A stretch of DNA of 54,392 nt, from positions 1-54,392 of the forward strand of contig JAKMXF010000043.1 of NCBI GenBank assembly GCA_024704765.1. The letters are read 5' to 3'. Position 1 is the stretch's first letter. The number at the start of each line of letters is the position of its first letter. This stretch comes from Oopsacas minuta. Lineage: Eukaryota; Porifera; Hexactinellida; Lyssacinosida; Leucopsacidae. Below the pieces are notes generated by a model. The model worked only from the letters and a program-made list of their open reading frames with translations. It made no database searches and had not been told where the DNA came from. Position numbers and translations under genes: made by a program. Positions 34,001 through 46,100 of this stretch are shown here, one piece after another.

Positions 34001-34475
34001 ACAGACTACGTTATCATGATTATTCCCCAAGCTGTTTATATTATCTAATGGTCTTATGTAGCCAAATATTTTACAAATTCAAGTGGCCAGCATTGAATTT
34101 TGTTCCGTGGTATATTGGTCCATAATCGATCTACAGCCAAATAATAAATTAAGGCCTGAAACTTGCATTTTTCATCTGAGTTTTATCAATCATTTTATAG
34201 AAAGTGTTTGATAAACTGAACATATTGAAAATGCCACCAACTAATAATGCTACATTTAATCGATATTTTGTTTGTTTGTAGTTGACACCACTGAAGCACT
34301 GAACTCCAGCGGAGAACTTCAAACAACTGATACCTGGAGCACTTGGTCTCCTTGTAGTACTTCTTGCGGACCTGGCGATCAAACAAGAGCAAACTCCTGT
34401 GGGAACCTTGGGGAATGTCGTCAGGTGAGAAGATGTCAAATTACTACAAGATGCGCACAAGACTCTAATGTCTAA
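28090..34475 (+). CDS. Astacin-family (M12A) protein with five thrombospondin type-1 repeats; active site altered
   Basis: Ten exons in perfect phase give 589 residues: 28090-28282, 29698-29778, 31026-31181, 31518-31641, 31809-31987, 32118-32528, 32674-32829, 32900-33049, 33758-33883, 34282-34475. A hydrophobic segment (YTLLILLLPTLLFHC, about 38-52) after a basic N-terminus is a signal peptide or anchor. The astacin domain (about 95-305) has GCWSYLGKQGG, the zinc-site segment HQILHALGFVHE (214-225) and the Met-turn SIMHS (269-273). The family consensus is HExxHxxGFxHE and SxMHY. So the three His ligands are present, but the catalytic Glu is Gln (codon CAA) and the Met-turn Tyr is Ser. Five TSP1 repeats follow (WTEWSHWSPCSVTC; WGEWSLCSASC; WNDWTPWSACSQTC; WEEWSDWTSC; WSTWSPCSTSC). 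Likely secreted or cell-surface; probably not a working protease if the Gln is real. Confidence 0.92.
30163..30305. mobile_element. Pogo/Tc1-like MITE with TA target duplication, in astacin intron 2
   Basis: Left end CAGTCAACTCCCCGTTATAT and right end, as reverse complement, CAGTCAACTCCCGTAATAGC, 143 bp, flanked by TA on both sides (30161-30162, 30306-30307). A half copy lies at 23346. Confidence 0.88.
30582..30765. mobile_element. Pogo/Tc1-like MITE, CAGTGGAGTCTCC ends, in astacin intron 2
   Basis: Left end CAGTGGAGTCTCCGAATAAC then GGACAC; right end, as reverse complement, CAGTAGTCTCCCAAAACGGA. The interior repeats TTGTCCGCT(C/T)CTCGGAG twice. The right side is followed by TA; the left TA is not preserved. 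Confidence 0.75.
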
Positions 34476-35812
34476 AGCTACCATTTACAAACTTAAGTTT
34501 ATATGTTCATGGTAAGCACCATATTCTAGGATAGCATTTTGTAGGATAATTGTGAATGTATCCATTCTACTACGCACATGACATTCCATATGTACATGAC
34601 GTAACTATGATTTACGCCAGTCTAATATCTGAAAGGCAATTGTATACATATTTACAGTAGATGTTTGTAGGTAGCTTTAGACCAGATTTAGATGTGCTAC
34701 TTGTTGTAACATAAAGTTAATTACGAATATTCAATCTTACTTTAGAATAGAATAAAATTAATGCATGTACACGTTTGTATGAAAAGAATGTGAATTGCTC
34801 ATTATGATTTCAATCCCTAACTTTAAATCTACATACGTCATAACACAATGGATATATTCATAATCCCACTGTACCTCTAATACATTTATATATATTCTCT
34901 CCTTTTATAGATGTTAATACTTTTAGCTGCCCTCCTCTGTATTTTCCCACACATACTTCATCACCTCTTCCAGATTTAGAAGCACTCTGATGTTGCACTT
35001 TATTTTTACTACAATTATTTCCCTGTAGTCAATTTGACGTTTTATCCTGACTCCCTATGTACATACATTGCCTGTTAATAATTGCATGCTAACTGCATGT
35101 CTTCTTAGCTAGATTTTGTATTTATTTGAGCTAACACTCAATCAACTGTAAATATTTTCTTCCCATTCACTTCAAAACTAAGATACAATTGTTATTATAA
35201 TTATTCTGGAAATATGTAGTTATTCTATAGTTATCTAAGGGTATATGGGTGTAACAGCAATGCAAGATACTGGTAGAATATTCCTTCTGTGCTTGCGGAG
35301 CATAATAATGGGTTGTGCCATATAAGAGGAGTAGGATTAGTTATTTATTTCATTTCAACTGTTCACTCAATCCTACTACTCCTGGTTACCAACAGCTGGA
35401 GGAATTGATATTTCTATCTTGCTTGTACTATGTACATATGATGTATTTGTTTGCACAGCTTTAATATTACGGAATTGTTGCATATTATTATATTAGGGCA
35501 TACAGCTCACTATACACGATGCAGCTTTGTTATATGCAAATAAAGCTGCATCGTGTTTGTGTAGGGTGGACTTTACAAAAGAAAGATCGAGATCTCGATC
35601 ATAATTAAATATATTTTGTGTAATTATTCCCTTCCCTAGTTTGTATATAAGAATATTTCAATTTATCCCACCCCGAAACTTTTCAGATCTTTTGATAGAT
35701 CACATTGCTTGAGGAAATATTTATTTAGTTTCGAATGTTAATTAAATAATTCTATAGAAGTCTAAAATTCCCCGCCCCTTTTACCCTACTAATATCCTGA
35801 AGACAGTTAATA
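34476..35812. other. Intergenic; contains one palindromic mini-element
   Basis: No coding frame. 35505-35570 is an imperfect palindrome with CACTATACACGATGCAGC and GCTGCATCGTGTTTGTG arms, a diverged member of the TTAA palindrome family without clear TTAA flanks. Confidence 0.5.
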
Positions 35813-38800
35813 ATGCAGCAATCAAGAAGTAATAACAAAACTTATGAAATGTCAGATTCTAAACTGGTACGAGAGAATTCCTCAGGAAAATCTACAAAAA
35901 AGGTTATTTCAAAGACAGAGTTGAGTGGTTAGTATCTTGATAGCATATTATAATTATTGCTGTTATGATTTATTCGAGTGATAATTATTTGTAAGATTAT
36001 TATCTCAGCTTCACTATCTGCATCAACTGCTAAATATTGTCAATTATCTCGCCCACTGTCTAAATTTCTTCAGCTGCAAATATGCATCTCTGCGTATCAT
36101 AAAATAATAACATAATGATAAAATGAAATACCGCCTGCATCCTCTTATCACAGATGCAAATATAAACTAAACCCACCATACACGATACACAATTGTTGCA
36201 TGCAACACGGTTGCATCGTGTATGGTGGGCTTAATGGAAATAATGGGTTATACAAGTAGTTATCAAGAATTACAAATATTCAAAAGATTAAGAAATAGTA
36301 ACATTTTTACCACTGAATCATATTACAAGGTAAGACACAATTTGGGAGAATTGTGCCAGGACATATGCCGTACCCTCATTAATTTTTGAGATATAATCTA
36401 CAAGAAAATGTGGTAGCTAATAATTAGACCACTGCTAAGATAAAATTGTTCAGCTCTACACCTACCTGACATCCATTTGAGCATGCAGCAGTATCTTAGT
36501 TACTGTAACGATAGGTAATTAATGTGTGTTGCACGACATAAATGTATAGTTTAATAAATGTTACTAACTACAATCTTATAACTTGTTGTTGACTAAACAG
36601 AAATCAAGATTAGTTGGAAACATGGAATGGCGGAAATAAGTAGTAGAGTCTGGAGAAATTTGTACCTAAGAATATTTCGTACAAATCTAATTTAATTACT
36701 ACCCAGTGAACTTATATACTTTACCGAATCCAGCCCTGTAACCAGTTAAAGAGCTGAGACACTTTAGCGCTGCGAATATAGCTAATATACCATAGTATAT
36801 ATCATAGTATATATCTGACTCAACAACACAAATAGCGCATGGAGATACCTTGGAAACACACACAAGGGTAGGATTAACGTCAATTATTCAATTAAACTCT
36901 ATCCAGACATCTCTGATAGTCGGTTAAAGACACTGGCGAAACAATTGGTATTAGACCTTATATATCAAGAACATTTCCGCTACGAATTTTCCCTGCGATT
37001 ATATTTCCGTCACCGAGTTGGTTTGTTGCATAGATATTATGAAACGTCACTGATCTGAATGATTATTTTTGAGCTATTAAAAATATGGATCCTCATGCAG
37101 ATTATGTAAATCCTTATGTAGATTCAAAGAGATAATGAATATCTAATTCCACATCCGCGGAACTTGTGGAATTTAAACTGTTTCAACAACAACAATTTTT
37201 GTAAATAAAGACCCTGATCTTCTCACAAAGTTGTCACTAAATCTGCATGCGGATTTACATATTTAATCTATATTATTAAATCTCATTTGTTGTCTGTTTG
37301 TTCATCCGTTGTCAAGGAAAGCGAACACAAAGTATTGGCAAGCAGCGCAGACGAGCAAGCGAAGCGGATCATATATGTTATTTTTTCGAACTTTCTATTG
37401 GTCCTATTTGCATCCGGAATTATATAAGTACATATATGTATGAATATATTTCTTGTAGATAGCATGTTCAGCAATCCTGATGAAGCTATCTCCTTTCGAC
37501 AACCTGTTGCTACTGGTAGCCAATCATCAGAAGTTGACAAATTCCTGGAGCATGCGGGGGAGCTGCAACAACTGAGTGAGATGGATGCTAATCTACAGAG
37601 ACATATAGCACAGGGAGGTATTTTACACCTAGCTTCTCTGGGTAGTAATCAGGATCTTGAAGACAGCAATACTTCTACTGACAATTCTCTTATAGAGTCT
37701 GCTTCTGTAAATCTTCCACAACTTAAAGTATGTGTACTATTTTTATATATTTATTGAAGCATATTATTCTATATTTATCACATTGTATATATTCGTAGTT
37801 GAAAGCTATAATGCGTCCTGTTACAGATATCCAACTAACTCCTCCTCTCCTGTCTCTCCTCTCTCCTACTAATCCCCTGCCCTCATGGGACCCCAGCACC
37901 CTAGATATGATCCCAACCCCTATATTCCACATATACTTACCAGACATAACAGATGTACACAAAATTAACCTAGTTAACGAGATTATATATGCTCACGATC
38001 ATATCAGAAGAATTAGAGCTTTGCGAGTAATTAAGCAGTGCGTGCTGCTCTCCAAACAACAAGCCTTCATAACATTTGATACGTTAATCCGCGTTATTTC
38101 ACACCTCATGGCAGACAGGGAGTGGTTACTGAGTCTAGCTGAGTCATGTTGCCTCAATTTTAGTATTATATCTCTCCTACAGCAACACAATGAGTTAGTT
38201 GCTAGTCTTATACGCATGTTGTTGAATATAATGATAATTTAATGTGGTCCTTGACTTCGCTATAATTATTGTTATAGAAGTGATTCTGGATCAAAATCTT
38301 CAGTACCTCTGTCAAACTTACACCTGGGTAATATATGGGAAGTGTGTTCTCTCCAAATGACGTTATATCCCTCCTGTTACTCAGAAGAAGAGAATTGTTT
38401 CATCCTTTCTCTCTCCCTGCTACTGATTGTAGATAAAGAGTTAGATAATTGTAATAAATACAATGACAAGTTGTTTAGCTTCATCAGCTGTCAGATACTT
38501 TCTTGTCAGCTTAAAGTCCTGAGTTGTGTGCTAAAAGTTGTGTTAGATAGAGTTACACACCATCATACACTGCTACGTCTGTGTAGCTCTATACCTACAT
38601 GTCATCCTAAATGCTCTGCTTCTCAAGTATGGTTGCTAATCAGTTCTCTAACGAGTACTCACAAGGACCGTAGGAGGGACCCGTCCGTTTTAGGTGTGTT
38701 GATATATTGCACATTACACAGACAAAATTCTGATTGATATTTTCAGGATTTCTTATCTCTCATTTAGAAGATATCTACAAATTAATTCCCAACATAGTGC

Positions 38801-39069
38801 TAGAACTGTTAGAGTCCTATCTCACAGACAGAGATATGGATCAACACTGTGACATGTACAAGTTACACTCAGAACTACACATGTTGTATCTTATATTAAA
38901 GTACTCAAAGGAGGCAGACTGGACGGAAGAACAGTACCAGTCTCTGAGAGACAGTCTGCATCTACTCTCACAAATGTTCAGAAAGTATTCTCTCAATCTG
39001 GATGGAATTAAAATTAAGGAATGTATTAGACATCTCCTCACAAGAGTAGATAAGGGACACTCCTTATGA
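35813..39069 (+). CDS. SLF2-like (SMC5/6 localisation factor 2) candidate
   Basis: Five exons in phase give 505 residues: 35813-35927, 37459-37727, 37799-38193, 38278-38693, 38747-39069. The N-terminal 130 residues are polar and low complexity (MQQSRSNNKTYEMSDSKLVR...). The rest is helical and Leu-rich: SWDPSTLDMIPTPIFHIYLP, INLVNEIIYAHDH, YPSCYSEEENCFILSLSLLL, THHHTLLRLCSSIP, LHSELHMLYLILKYSKEADW. The order of a (Y)P..Y..EE.CF.L.LSLLL helix and a HHH-LL-L segment resembles the NSE6-like C-terminal domain of animal SLF2/FAM178, which links RAD18-SLF1 to the SMC5/6 complex at DNA damage. Human SLF2 is much longer at the N-terminus. The assignment is tentative; that it is a real spliced gene is much more certain than its name. 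Confidence 0.55.
36171..36230. mobile_element. TTAA palindromic MITE, minimal 60-bp copy
   Basis: Arms ACCCACCATACACGATAC and, as reverse complement from the right, GCCCACCATACACGATGCAA enclose TTGCATGCAA. TTAA is on the right (36231-36234) and CTAA on the left (36167-36170). The whole element is nearly one hairpin. It lies in intron 1 of the SLF2-like gene. Confidence 0.8.
37268..37330 (+). repeat. Dispersed repeat, TTTGTCCGTTGTCAAGGAA family, copy 4
   Basis: ATTATTAAATCTCATTTGTT then GTCTGTTTGTTCATCCGTTG and TCAAGGAAAG; followed by a GC-rich GCGCAGACGAGCAAGCGAAG stretch. In intron 1 of the SLF2-like gene. Confidence 0.65.
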
Positions 39070-39162
39070 ATTTTGATTCACGAAGAAATCTATCAATTTG
39101 CAATATATTTAATTAGACTCATATTTGTACTTGTAAGTAGCTGAAATTTGCGAAAGTATGTA

Positions 39163-40550
39163 GGGTCGAAACCGGTTTTTTCTTACACCGGGTTTTCTTA
39201 GTTTATTTTCATGCTCAGATTGTAAAGAATGTGGGATTTATATTCCTTTTCCATCGGTTTTTTCCGTGCAAAGAAATAGTAAGAATAACCGGTTACTACT
39301 GTAAATTTCTTTTGATGTTATGAATTGTTTATATAGAGCGACTCATTTTTCGGATGTTTGTTAACGAAAAAATGTTTAGTTACTTCTCATAAAGCATCGA
39401 ATGTGTAATTAGTTTGTATTTAGCTCCGTTCAGTAGAAAAATGGCTTTTGGGTTGACGGATTCTGATGCCTCCTTGTCGCTTCAGCATTTCAACATTTGC
39501 ATGTCAATGAGTATGCACTATGCACGACGTTTTGTTCTTTTCTTACACAGCAATTTCGTATAAAACAATTCTATACGATGTTGGTGTCTTTCGAGAGCAA
39601 ATCCATTATTAAACACTATGCGTATGTACTCTAAATTAGAGTTTGGAATCCGGATATTAAAGCTATCGTAACTAGACCTGTATCCGGATAGTAATTAGTT
39701 GAATATCCGGATAATTTGGTGAGATTTTCCCAACGAAATCCCAGTGCTGGTTGTGAAATTTTGAACACAGGAGAAGATTCTGAGGAAAATCAACCTGAAC
39801 AAGAAATTCCTGTGAAATTGTTGGGTAATTAACGCATAGTAATTCCAAACACGTAGCTGACCTCATGCTTGACGACCTAGAAAATGCTATTCGTCAATCA
39901 ACGGCTACAAACCTTGAGATACCAATCCACTTTGAAGGATGAAACCGATCTTATAAAGGCTGGGACAAAGTCTAAACACCTTACTCTACTCTTAAAGGCT
40001 TTAGATTCGATACCTCCAATAAGCATTTAATCCGAAAGAGCCTTTTCTACTGCAGGCCTATTTATAACCAAAAAATAGATCCCGGCTAGCTGACGATATA
40101 CTTGATATTTTATGTTTTCTGAAAAGTCACTTTAAGAATTTAAATGATTAGATTGGATAACACATTAGTTTTGTCAAATTATTAATCACTCATAGATTTT
40201 AGTCATTGTGCCCCCAAAATGCACGGAAAAAGTAGCAAAAAATGATAGCCAATTAACCCAATTCAATTACAAAACTATTATAATTCTTACTCTTCATGTT
40301 CATCAAATTAGTTTTTGTAGCCAAGAGACTACAAAAATCAAAAGTTAAGTATAATAACTAAACAAAACAATTGTAATCATTTTTACCAATGAAATTACAT
40401 TCGAATCTGGAAATGCTGAGTGATTGTTGACACACTTGATGCATGAAAGATTGCAAGAAACAGGACAATAACCCGAAAGATAATACATTAAATACACTTT
40501 TTTCTATATGTTTAAGGTTGCATAAAACCGGCGGAAAACCCGATTCTGTA
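39163..40550 (+). mobile_element. Dead hAT transposon with transposase C-terminal remnant
   Basis: About 39990-40151, read across stops and frameshifts, gives LDSIPPISI-stop-SERAF, FSTAGLFITKK and, in the next frame, RLADDILDILCFLKSHFKNL. This is the SERxFSxAG...LxFLKxN-type C-terminal dimerisation region of hAT transposases. Hybrid ends fit: TAGGGTCGAAACCGGTTTTT at 39163 and, at the right, the reverse complement of GGAAAACCCGATTCTG near 40549. Upstream coding is too decayed to follow, and no target duplication was confirmed, so the borders are approximate. Confidence 0.7.
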
Positions 40551-40604
40551 TTTAGTGCGAAATCCTACTGAAAAATTATTTTTATTTAGAGATCTAGAGT
40601 TAGA

Positions 40605-42386
40605 ATGTGCATTTGTTCCTACTTTCTGTTAAGATGTTCATTACTGATACTCATCTCTATAATCTTCATACCAACATCTCTCTCACAGTGTAGTAGTGAG
40701 TTCCCTGATAACTCTAAAGTTATACTGGATTCTAATACTTATCATACAGTAGATAGTGGTGGGGTAATACAACCTGAAACTTTAGGATGGGGCAATGTTC
40801 AAGTAGATAGTATAGTATATACTGTTGGTACTTTTGATGATAAATTACGCTGGGTACCAGCTATATTAAAGACAGGTTCGTGTGGACCTGAATACGAATC
40901 TTGCTTTCAATCAACACATGTACTTTATGCATCAGTGGATATAGAAGGAGAAATGAACTGGCTAGTTAGTAGTTATTATCAGACATTAGCTAATGCTATT
41001 TTCATCAGAATTACTTGTGAAAGACATGGACATTATGAAACAGATTGTCTTAAAACATTTCAAATATTCTACTACGAGTCTGACACGAGTGTAACTCTAA
41101 CAGAATCTCTTCTCTCTCAATTCCTGCTTGCTGATAATTCTACTGATCAGCTGATGGAAGGAGGAGTTGTAGTAGCTTCATTCCCAAGATCTAAGAATGG
41201 ATTCTATATAGGATTATTGAATCAGAATCCCTGTGCACTTCTTACTGAGTTCCTTTTCTACTACTTTGAGTGTCCTGCTACAAATTCTACTTCTGGTATC
41301 TACTCTGTATCTTCTATGCTATCTCCTAGTCCAGCTGATGAAGTTATCCATGTTAATATTACCAATGTTAGCTGTATTCTCCCCTTTGTGAACAGAAACC
41401 CTATCAATCTGAGAGCAGAATGCTACTGGAACGGTACATGGAGTCTGCCTGAAGAGGATTTGTGTGTTTGTATGTCAGGTTACTACATGTTGACAGACAG
41501 CAGCAGTAGCAGCATTATATCGTGTGTTTTGTGTCCTTATAAGAGCAATACAGGTGGAAAGATAGGAGCTGTTGAGTGCTCGTGTGAAGATGACTGGTAT
41601 AGAGGAGAGGGAGAGAGCGTGAGTGAGAGTTGTGGACAGAGTCCTTCTGCTGTTGAGAATGTTCGTGTGGATATATCAACTAGTCCTTTGGAGATGACAG
41701 TTGAGTGGGATATACCTGTGTATTTGGGGCATCGTAATGAGAATCAGCTGCACTACATTGTGAGTTATTATGAGGTTGTATCTCCAGAGATTAGGAAGGA
41801 GATAATGAATTTGAAAGAGAGACAGTTAGTACTGAGTGATGATGTATCAGAGAGTACAGAGTATGTTATTATAGTGACGTCATTGAATGGAGTGAGTTCA
41901 GTGTCTGATGTGTATAACAGTGCTAATATAACTGTGCTATCTTCTTTGCCAGATTTTGATTCTATCAGTTTCAACAGTGGTATTCTGGAATGGAGCTACA
42001 CTCTGTATGGCCAGAGAGAATATGTGTTTGAATTGAGTTACTTTTCTGTAGAAAATGATACAACTTGTGTATTACACGTGAACAGCAGTGAGTGTGAATG
42101 TACAGGAGGTTACACCTGTGTGTGTACTGTGAATGTTACTGATTTGGATTCTTCTGAATCAATCAGTTTTCAATTATTCTCTGATAATTCAGGTACATTA
42201 ATTGCTACTAATCTTAGTTATTCAACTAATCTCTCTAATACTTTTCCTATTCCCTCTGCTCAGTACACAGTTGCAACAATTTTATTGGTATTTATTGGTA
42301 TTTCTTACTTTTTGTTTGTGTTTCCTCTGACAGCTTTTATTATTGTTTATTTACTATTTTGGATGTTCAAGAAATGTATAACTTGA
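40605..42386 (+). CDS. Eph-receptor-like transmembrane protein lacking the kinase domain
   Basis: One uninterrupted 593-residue frame. Residues 1-28 form a signal peptide. About 30-230 is an ephrin-binding-like jelly-roll: VILDSNTYHTVDSGG, LGWGNVQVDSI, CLKTFQIFYYESD (compare family CKETFNLYYYESD) and GFYIGLLNQNPCALLTEFLF. About 260-345 is the Cys-rich Eph/EGF-like region (CYWNGTWSLPEEDLCVCMSG, CVLCPYKSNTGG, CSCEDDWYRGEG). Two fibronectin-III-like domains follow (about 350-440, PSAVENVRVDIS..., and about 445-545, more divergent). A long hydrophobic segment (about 553-588) ends in WMFKKCIT and a stop. Eph receptors bind membrane ephrins and signal through a cytoplasmic kinase, SAM and PDZ tail; here nothing follows. 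No kinase-like exon occurs before the next gene, on the opposite strand. The ATG follows TTTTTATTTAG|AGATCT, so a leader intron is possible. Confidence 0.85.
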   Translation: MCICSYFLLRCSLLILISIIFIPTSLSQCSSEFPDNSKVILDSNTYHTVDSGGVIQPETLGWGNVQVDSIVYTVGTFDDKLRWVPAILKTGSCGPEYESCFQSTHVLYASVDIEGEMNWLVSSYYQTLANAIFIRITCERHGHYETDCLKTFQIFYYESDTSVTLTESLLSQFLLADNSTDQLMEGGVVVASFPRSKNGFYIGLLNQNPCALLTEFLFYYFECPATNSTSGIYSVSSMLSPSPADEVIHVNITNVSCILPFVNRNPINLRAECYWNGTWSLPEEDLCVCMSGYYMLTDSSSSSIISCVLCPYKSNTGGKIGAVECSCEDDWYRGEGESVSESCGQSPSAVENVRVDISTSPLEMTVEWDIPVYLGHRNENQLHYIVSYYEVVSPEIRKEIMNLKERQLVLSDDVSESTEYVIIVTSLNGVSSVSDVYNSANITVLSSLPDFDSISFNSGILEWSYTLYGQREYVFELSYFSVENDTTCVLHVNSSECECTGGYTCVCTVNVTDLDSSESISFQLFSDNSGTLIATNLSYSTNLSNTFPIPSAQYTVATILLVFIGISYFLFVFPLTAFIIVYLLFWMFKKCIT

Positions 42387-43138
42387 ATTGTTCTCAGACT
42401 CTATTATTGGTGTTTTATATTTCCTATCTTTAATTCTTTGGAGAATGCGAATCTTTATCTAATAATTGACTAGTGTAGTATTCCAGAAGAAAGTTTATAT
42501 CTTATATTATTGCTGTAGTATATTTGTATAATTAATTAATTAAATTTATAACTGAATGTCAAGTATAATCTAAATAGATGGGCAATATAGGTACTTAGTG
42601 GGGTATGGGGGTAGTCAACGTCAGGATATCCTGACGAGGGTTAACAAACTATGTTCAAAGATATTGATATTATAATACTTGTGTTTATAACTTCATACTA
42701 GTATTTTGTTCATAATCGTCGTATCGCCAAGTGTAATGACCATTTAGGAGAGTGATTTGTATAATTATTAATTAATGAATATTATCTTGGGGGTCGTTTG
42801 GTTGAGATTTTATTTTCACTATTTTTCGTAAATATAAATTTCAATCTATATTTTTACACTAAGAAATGTGAATAAGCACATATGATTACGTAAAGGGCGT
42901 GGTTGACGTATAACCAGGGTACTGTAATAATAACCTAAAGAAATCAAAAATTTGATAATAGAATTATAATAAGCCCATATTTCTATACATAGTTTGAAGC
43001 ATTTTGTGAAATAGCGGTGTTTATATAAAATCCATCTTTTATACTCACACAGATTGCTGAAAACATGATCTAATAGCAGAATATAATCAAATAGTTTCTA
43101 CTAATAAAATTTACAAGTACTGCTAGACGTTAATCACA
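42387..43138. other. Intergenic between convergent genes; nothing recognised
   Basis: AT-rich, no frame of interest and in particular no tyrosine-kinase-like sequence on the plus strand. Holds the 3' UTRs of the Eph-like and FATP genes. Confidence 0.6.
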
Positions 43139-46100
43139 CTAGACACGAATACTCCCAGTATTAATCCCATCATAAGCCTCCTTATTCAACTCAACATACA
43201 ATCCTAGCTTTGTGTCCAGATAAAACAGCTGATAAGGAATTTTAGATATATCGAATCCCTCCTCTTTCAATTTCTTCTTTTGCAGTTTAAACGTACCAGT
43301 CATGTCCACTGATGGTATTAAGCGTATAAATATGGGTCTAGCATAAACAGGAAGACTTGAACTGATTTCCTTGTATAATGTAGAGGGATCTAATTCTGGG
43401 TCTGCTATAGCTGCCATTCCTGCTTTCCCGTCTGTACCTATTAATAGAACAATATGGTTTGATGTATCTGTCAATACATTTTATAATCAGGGAATTAGAT
43501 TAAGTATAATCTATCAAACAGGCTTATCAATTTTTTGTGGATTCTAGATCTTTAAACGAGTAATTAGCTCATTATTAGGAATAATTAGGATATTCAGTTT
43601 TTGTTGATCTTTACCTGGAATTTCTACACCATACACGGCGACATCTTTAAGATTCAAAACAGACGCGATAATACTCTCCACCTCAGCTGTTGATACATTC
43701 TCACCTTTCCAACGGAATGTGTCACCTCCTCTGTCACAAAATCGGAAGTACCCGTAATCATCTTGCACCAGAATATCACCTGTACGGAAGAACCTGTCTC
43801 CAGGTTGTTCTACGTCTCTGATAATCTTGCTTGTAGTTGCTTCTGAGTTCACGTAGCCATCAAATCTTCGATCTAATAGGCCATTAGTGATAACTTTATA
43901 TAAATATCAACAATTGTATTATATTTATAGATTTAGAACATGTAGGTAGGAAAACAGCTTTAAATTCAATATGTCTCAAATATGGATAGTATTGGCGGAT
44001 GTAGCTAATGATTCATAACAAGTTATGTTCCTAAAAAGATGAAGACTATTAAATATAGTGGACCTAATAACACCGGGCAATATTGAGCAAAGTCTACTAT
44101 AGCTGTATATAAACTCACCAATTTTATTTGTAATCCTGCCGATAAGCTCACCAGGTTCACCAGGCTTACACATGACACATGTTCTATCTGCATCCCTAAT
44201 AACCTCTCCCGTATCCTGGTCTAGCTTTATGAGTAATACAGGAAATGCTAGTCCATTCAACCCCGGGATGCCAGTGAAAGTTATCGGAGAATATCCTACA
44301 CAACCCTCTTGATTCGTATTATTGATAATGTTAGCATTTCCCTCAGTTGCTCCGTAGAATTCTCCAATTCTGTCAATCTAAAGTTAATCTCAATTAAACA
44401 CCTGATTAATATTATATAGGTCAAACAGGCCAACCGTTTTTAGCCTAAATTTATAGATTTGTCCCACGTTCCGATTTTAGTAAGGAAACGGGAGTCTCAG
44501 GTGTTACTTATTATTTATTCTTTAATTTTGATTACTGCTATTTAATATAATCATTTCAATTACAGATGATATACGTAGTTCTTAAACTGGGGGAGTTTCC
44601 CTATATGAAATATATTGTCCCGCTTTTATCAGGGACTTACCGGGAAATGGCCGAATGTCCCGCTAGACATTGGTCATTTCTGTATGGGTCTGTCCTGCGA
44701 TTGTATACATTAAAGTTGGCATGTATGAAAGTTTCCAAAACCTTTCATATTGTACTTAGACTATACGTAACCTTTAGATAACACAAAAAAGTATTTAATT
44801 TTTATATCGAAAACGATAATGCAAAAATAAATCGATTACTATATGAACGTATTTGAATGCAAATAAGCAAGAATTAAGAGATTATTTGAAAATATAGTAA
44901 TTCTCGTTATAACGAAGCGCTCGGGATTTCAGTTTCATTTTGTTGTAAGCGGAGTAAAACAATTAATTTCCAGCTAAAGAATCACTTGATTATAACGAAG
45001 AATTTACTTTACGTATATTCGCACACAAAAATATTTTGAAAATTCTCTTATTACACAACTTACATTAAATCTAGTCTGAAAAGCTCTCCAAATATTTGGC
45101 TTCAATCCATTCCCATAAGCTAATCTGATTTTATGTGTACTGTCGACACTTTTTGCTGGCTGTGCCAATAAATAACGACACAGCTCTCCTATGTAAATAC
45201 AAACAGTACAAGAATGTTTGCTGCATTCAGACCAGAATTGAGAAGCACTAAACTTTAATCTCAGAACATTTTCACAGCCAAATAATAATGTCTGTCCCAT
45301 AGCGAGTACATTTCCATTAGTATGATAGAGAGGTAATACATTGTATATTACGTCATCTGAGTTCAGACGTAGCAGTTTGTGGATTGAGTATACGAGGTTC
45401 CTATAGGAATAATATTGTTGTGAATATTGAACTATTGTGTAGACATTCCGACGCCTGGATATTTCGTCCCGAAATATTCGTCGATTGAAAAATTCACTGA
45501 ACTGAATATTGTATTTCACTTGAATAGTAGCGCATCTTGACCGGAAGTCCGACATTGTGCTTCAAAGCAAAATGACTTGATTCAACACAAGTTTGAAAAG
45601 AAATTTGGAACGTCAGTATCCGCCTACTAGTAATCACCACAGCTACCTATCTCTTACTATTCGAGAAATAAGGTTTACAACTCTTTGTTTTTACGTACTA
45701 ACGAAGGATTCGTCGATTATCCAGGCACAGTACATGTGATATCAATGGGAGCATTATTAGTCTCACGAAGAGCTACGGAATATTTGCTATATGAAACTTA
45801 CCTATACTTTATGTGTGTGAATTTACATGCTTTAGGCATGCCAGTTGTTCCAGATGTATAAATATAGAAAACTGGATCAATGCTCTTAACATTCAAATTC
45901 CCTACAGCTGGTTCTGTATCCTGGCAATGTTCCGCGGCGATAAGAATATCTGTAAACTGAAACCCGACATCTATAATAAGTACAACAAGATAAGAAAGTT
46001 ATCATATTAAAACCTGTGAAATAAAGGATGCTTATTATCAATCCAAATATTTAATAAATACATATATTAGTCCAGAGTAAAGTTGCAAGAAATAGAAAAT

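Noticed and set aside
44566-44781. 71-codon plus-strand frame within FATP intron 3
   Set aside because: Antisense to a well-supported gene model and without similarity; its repetitive GTCCCGCT motifs suggest repeat debris.
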